Assembly: GCF_018885265.1 (NCBI RefSeq)
Contig: NZ_CP076538.1
Span: forward strand, 1,462,001 to 1,526,000
Length of the DNA stretch: 64,000 nucleotides
From: Amycolatopsis aidingensis
GTDB lineage: Bacteria > Actinomycetota > Actinomycetes > Mycobacteriales > Pseudonocardiaceae
Direction: 5' to 3'
In this document: positions 61,278 through 64,000 of the stretch, piece after piece
Layout: each line of letters starts with the position of its first letter
Numbering within the stretch: position 1 is the stretch's first letter
The notes under the pieces: model-generated
Database searches by the model: none
What the model was told of the DNA's origin: nothing
What the model saw: only the letters and a program-made list of their open reading frames with translations
Translations under genes and position numbers: made by a program

Positions 61278-62374
61278 CCGGCACGGTCAGGACGTGGCCG
61301 CGACCGCTGCGCTGGGCCATGGCGGTGCTCGGGGTGGCCGCGCTGGCGGTACTGCCTATGTTCCCGCCGCCGTTGCTGGACACCCCTGGCACCTCGTTCT
61401 CCTGGGTGATGGCGCAGGTCGCGATGATCGCGCTGGTCGGGCTCGGGCTCAACGTCGTGGTCGGCCAGGCCGGGTTGCTGGACCTGGGATATGTCGGGTT
61501 CTATGCCGTCGGCGCCTATACGGTCGCGTTGCTGACCAGTTCGGAAAGCCCGTGGCACGCCGGTGGCCTGTTCGCATCGGGTTGGGCCTGGTTGGCGGCC
61601 CTGCCCCTGGCGGCGGCGATCACGGCGGTGTCCGGATTGCTGCTGGGCATGCCGACGCTGCGGCTACGCGGGGACTACCTGGCCATCGTCACGCTGGGGT
61701 TCGGAGAGATCGTGCGGCTGCTGGCCGAGAACCTCTCCGAGGTCACCAACGGCAGCCGCGGCCTGCGGGAGATCGCCTATCCGAACGTGGGGGCCTCGGC
61801 GGAGCGGCCGGAGGGCTACTTCGCCGCCGGTAACGTGATCGGCCCGATCGACGCCGGAGTGGCGTGGTTCTGGCTCGGGCTCGGGCTGATCCTCCTGGTG
61901 CTGGTGCTGGCCGGCAACCTGGAGCGCAGCCGGGTCGGCAGGGCGTGGATCGCGATCAGGGAGGACGAGGAGGCCGCCGAGATCATGGGGGTGCCCACGT
62001 TCCGGTTCAAGGTGTGGGCCTTCGTGGTCGGCGCGGCGCTGGGCGGGCTGTCCGGGGCGATCTACGCCGGGCAGGTGCAGTTCGTGAACCCGACGAACTT
62101 CAACATCATCAACTCGATGCTGTTCCTGTGCGCCGTCATCATCGGTGGCCGAGGCAACAAGTTCGGGGTGATCGTCGGCGCCTTCCTGATCGTGTACCTG
62201 CCGAACCGGTTCATGTCGGTCGAGCTGGGCGGGCAGCCGCTCGGGGACTACAAGTACCTGTTCTTCGGGATCGTGCTGGTGGCGTTGATGGTGTTCCGGC
62301 CGCAGGGTGTGCTCCCTGCACGCCGGGTCAGGTTGTGCTATCGGCCAGCAGATGATTCCGAACCACGTCGATGA
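61274..62374 (+). CDS. LivM-type ABC transporter permease, abnormal 3' end
   Basis: 366 residues, about nine to ten membrane segments; LGLNVVVGQAGLLDLGYVGFYAVGAYT, LRLRGDYLAIVTLGFGEI, and the coupling helix AIREDEEAAEIMGV. The last 15 residues (RVRLCYRPADDSEPRR) are unlike LivM tails and are read on the opposite strand of the convergent LysE gene, which overlaps by 47 bp. LivG and LivF ATPase genes, normally next, are absent. A rearrangement has probably joined this end to the LysE gene; an ATPase encoded elsewhere may still serve it. Confidence 0.85.
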   Translation: MTGTVRTWPRPLRWAMAVLGVAALAVLPMFPPPLLDTPGTSFSWVMAQVAMIALVGLGLNVVVGQAGLLDLGYVGFYAVGAYTVALLTSSESPWHAGGLFASGWAWLAALPLAAAITAVSGLLLGMPTLRLRGDYLAIVTLGFGEIVRLLAENLSEVTNGSRGLREIAYPNVGASAERPEGYFAAGNVIGPIDAGVAWFWLGLGLILLVLVLAGNLERSRVGRAWIAIREDEEAAEIMGVPTFRFKVWAFVVGAALGGLSGAIYAGQVQFVNPTNFNIINSMLFLCAVIIGGRGNKFGVIVGAFLIVYLPNRFMSVELGGQPLGDYKYLFFGIVLVALMVFRPQGVLPARRVRLCYRPADDSEPRR

Positions 62375-63008
62375 CGAGGAATCCGGCCAGTCCGCCGTAT
62401 ACCCCGGCGGAGAGCCGGTCCAGCAGCACGCGGACCCTGGAGCGCAGCAGCACCCAGTCCCTTACCGCACCGGCCGCATAGCCGACCGCGAGATCGGAGA
62501 GCAGCCCGAGCGCCTGCAGGACCACCCCGAGCATGAGCAGCTGGAAGACCGGGTTCGCCGTGGCCTCGCCGAGAAACTGGGGCAGGAAGGCCGTGAAGAA
62601 GAGCATGATCTTCGGGTTGGACAGATTCACCAGGAAGCCGCGCCGGAACACCCGCGCGGGCGCGGCGGATGCGGTCACCGGCGACCCGCTGGACCGCCAG
62701 GTCGTCCACGCGAGATAAGCCAGGTAGGCCGCGCCTGCCAGGCGGATCGCGTCGGCCGCGCTCGGCGCCGCGGCAAGGAAAGCGCCGAGCCCGAGTGCGG
62801 TGAGGATGACGTACACGCTCACGCCCGCGGTGATGCCGAAGGCCGCCAGGGTTGCCGCCCGCCTGCCGCCACCGAGGCCCGTGGCGATCATGAAGGCCAT
62901 GTCCGGGCCCGGCGCCAGCAGGATGACCATGACGGCGATGAGGAAGGCCGGAAGCACGCTGACGTCGATCAAGGTGTAACCGGTTGCCATGGGTCCGGAG
63001 GTTAGCAT
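62328..63008 (-). CDS. LysE/RhtB family exporter (second copy in window)
   Basis: 226 residues from the ATG at 63008 (GGAG seven bases upstream; ATG 62990 is the alternative). Six membrane segments: LIAVMVILLAPGPDMAFMIATGL, GAAYLAYLAWTTWR, NLSNPKIMLFFTAFLPQF. Exporter for amino acids or derivatives. Divergent from the CGNR gene, a common pairing that suggests control by it. The 3' end overlaps the LivM gene. Confidence 0.88.
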   Translation of the reverse strand: MLTSGPMATGYTLIDVSVLPAFLIAVMVILLAPGPDMAFMIATGLGGGRRAATLAAFGITAGVSVYVILTALGLGAFLAAAPSAADAIRLAGAAYLAYLAWTTWRSSGSPVTASAAPARVFRRGFLVNLSNPKIMLFFTAFLPQFLGEATANPVFQLLMLGVVLQALGLLSDLAVGYAAGAVRDWVLLRSRVRVLLDRLSAGVYGGLAGFLVIDVVRNHLLADSTT

Positions 63009-63010
63009 GA

Positions 63011-63043
63011 CGTAACTCCATGCAGCCCAAATGGTGGTTACAC
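63011..63043. promoter_or_regulatory. operator candidate between LysE and CGNR genes
   Basis: GTAAC (63012-63016) and GTTAC (63037-63041) flank CC and GG-rich inner arms (TCCA...TGG) in a 42-bp divergent gap that must contain both promoters. Confidence 0.45.
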
Positions 63044-63050
63044 TCCCAGA

Positions 63051-63566
63051 GTGCCTGAAGTCCCTGTGCTCGAGATGCGCGGCCTCGTCCAGTTGGTGAA
63101 CGAGTACGCTGACCGCCCGCGCGTCGTCAGCGGGGAGCGGGACATGCCCTATCCCGAGATCGCCGGTATCGCAGGCGTGCCCGCGGACCTGGCCGCCATG
63201 CCCCCGCGCGAGCTGGTGCCGGCGGCGAACGAGGCATACCGGGTCTTCTCCGCCGCACCGGAAGGGCACGCCCTGGAGGCATTGAACAGGCTCCTGCGGT
63301 CCACCGCTCCGGCACCGGTCGCGACGGAGCACGGTACCCGCTGGTCGGTCCGGGCGCCGTGGCACGTGCTACCCGGCGCCATGGCGATCTGCCTGCTCGA
63401 CTGGCTCGGCGCGCACGGGCAGCACCGGCTCGGCCTGTGCCACGCCGCGAACTGCACCGACGTCTACGCGGATGCCTCCCCTGCGGGGCGCAGGAGGTTC
63501 TGCTCCCCGACCTGCCTGAACCGGCACAAGGTCGCCGCGTATCGCAGCAGGTCGAAACGGCGGTAG
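63051..63566 (+). CDS. CGNR zinc-finger (ABATE-type) regulator
   Basis: 171 residues, GTG start. N-terminal helical ABATE-like ligand region, then a C-terminal zinc finger: LGLCHAANC, later FCSPTC, followed by LNRHKVAAYRSR. The first Cys pair fits the CGNR family with altered spacer residues (CHAANC). Probable DNA-binding stress-responsive regulator of the divergent LysE exporter. Confidence 0.82.
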   Translation: MPEVPVLEMRGLVQLVNEYADRPRVVSGERDMPYPEIAGIAGVPADLAAMPPRELVPAANEAYRVFSAAPEGHALEALNRLLRSTAPAPVATEHGTRWSVRAPWHVLPGAMAICLLDWLGAHGQHRLGLCHAANCTDVYADASPAGRRRFCSPTCLNRHKVAAYRSRSKRR

Positions 63567-63601
63567 GAAGGGCAGACCGTGAGGCCGGCCCCGCCTGCCG
63601 G

Positions 63602-64000
63602 TCAGCGTTCGCGCAGGCGCACTATCCGCAGCTCGGGTGAGGTCCGGATGTCCCACTCGCAGAACCGGGACCGTACCCACTTGCCCTGGGCGAACAGCCG
63701 GGTCTGGTCGGCGTGGTGCGGCGAGCTCGGATCGCTGGATTGCGAGTAGGTCAGCAGGGTGGCCGCGTCCGGGCAGTAACCGCGGCCGAACGAAACCGCC
63801 TGGATATGACTGGACCCGTGCACCACCTCGGTGTTGCCGCGTTCCGGATCCCACTCGGAAACGATCATGTTGAGCACACCCTGCGTCCCGTGCCCACCGT
63901 GCACCGGGATCCGGTCGCCGCCGCGCACCACGTAGTGGTTCTCGCCGAGTGGGGCGTCCGGTTCGATCCCCGCTGCCCGGAGTTCGGTGATGGCGTCGCC
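63602..64000 (-). CDS. penicillin/AHL acylase family enzyme, C-terminal part (cut by window end)
   Basis: The last 132 residues are inside the window; the reading frame stays open through 64000. It reads NHYVVRGGDRIPVHGGHG, VHGSSHIQAVSF and LTYSQSSDPSSPHHADQTRL, the C-terminal beta-chain end of the Ntn-hydrolase acylases (penicillin G acylase, PvdQ, AHL acylase). The catalytic Ser and signal peptide lie beyond the window. Such enzymes are exported and hydrolyse amide bonds of acylated compounds. Confidence 0.85.
   Translation of the reverse strand, partial: GDAITELRAAGIEPDAPLGENHYVVRGGDRIPVHGGHGTQGVLNMIVSEWDPERGNTEVVHGSSHIQAVSFGRGYCPDAATLLTYSQSSDPSSPHHADQTRLFAQGKWVRSRFCEWDIRTSPELRIVRLRER

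Overview
The window is a high-GC actinomycete chromosome segment, most likely from the Pseudonocardiaceae (Amycolatopsis, Prauserella or Saccharomonospora type). Evidence is the strong G/C third-position bias, many GTG starts, DUF3558, WXG/ESX, DivIVA-domain, XRE/TPR and CGNR proteins, and a gene order following the Mycobacterium tuberculosis block Rv1009-Rv1026. That core reads rpfB, ksgA, ispE, a pks16-like acyl-AMP ligase, pth, rplY, prs, glmU, a TetR, mfd, mazG, an LpqU-like transglycosylase, eno, an FtsB/DivIC protein, DUF501 and ppx. It covers about 0.3-40.4 kb, with lineage-specific genes inserted between its members. The genus cannot be fixed from the sequence alone.

Region by region. 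1-9.5 kb: rpfB behind a CRP-like site and a long leader; ksgA; a SAM riboswitch plus a Cys/Arg-rich leader peptide ahead of an orphan metN; a two-gene ESX-type module; an MFS pump with its TetR and palindromic operator; ispE. 9.5-20.7 kb: ABC-F protein, acyl-AMP ligase, two small DivIVA-domain proteins, pth, rplY, an F420-type LLM oxidoreductase, coupled glmU-prs, and a diguanylate cyclase. 20.8-27 kb: tRNA-Gln, a delta-9 desaturase with a TetR, CcdA plus a TlpA-like lipoprotein, a MarR/SDR pair, and a PQQ-type sugar dehydrogenase. 27-42.3 kb: mfd, SurA-like lipoprotein, mazG, two lytic transglycosylases (one with a mosaic central domain), eno, ftsB-like gene, DUF501, ppx and a secreted subtilisin. 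Two copies of a modular palindromic repeat lie at convergent gene junctions.

42.3-51.4 kb is more accessory: small zinc-type proteins, an XRE/TPR regulator, CutA, a decayed Imm1-like immunity gene, an S10 carboxypeptidase, family-5 UDG and NDH-2. Next comes an unusual 74-nt tRNA with a UAA anticodon, abutted by a broken serine recombinase, which looks like the scar of an integrated element. A second ESX-type module follows.

51.4-58.6 kb is the most unusual part: a compact gene set with a PAPS-type sulfotransferase, a LysE exporter, an aldo/keto reductase, a divergent argininosuccinate-synthase-like ligase, and one 1169-residue protein joining an NRPS adenylation domain, a carrier domain, a thioester reductase and a complete APS kinase. 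My inference is a pathway that reduces a carrier-bound (possibly basic) amino acid to an aldehyde or alcohol and sulfates it with PAPS made by the same megaenzyme. Divergent from it are a Liv-type binding lipoprotein and two permeases with no ATPase genes; the last permease runs 47 bp into a convergent LysE gene. The window ends with a CGNR zinc-finger regulator and the C-terminal part of a penicillin/AHL-acylase family enzyme.
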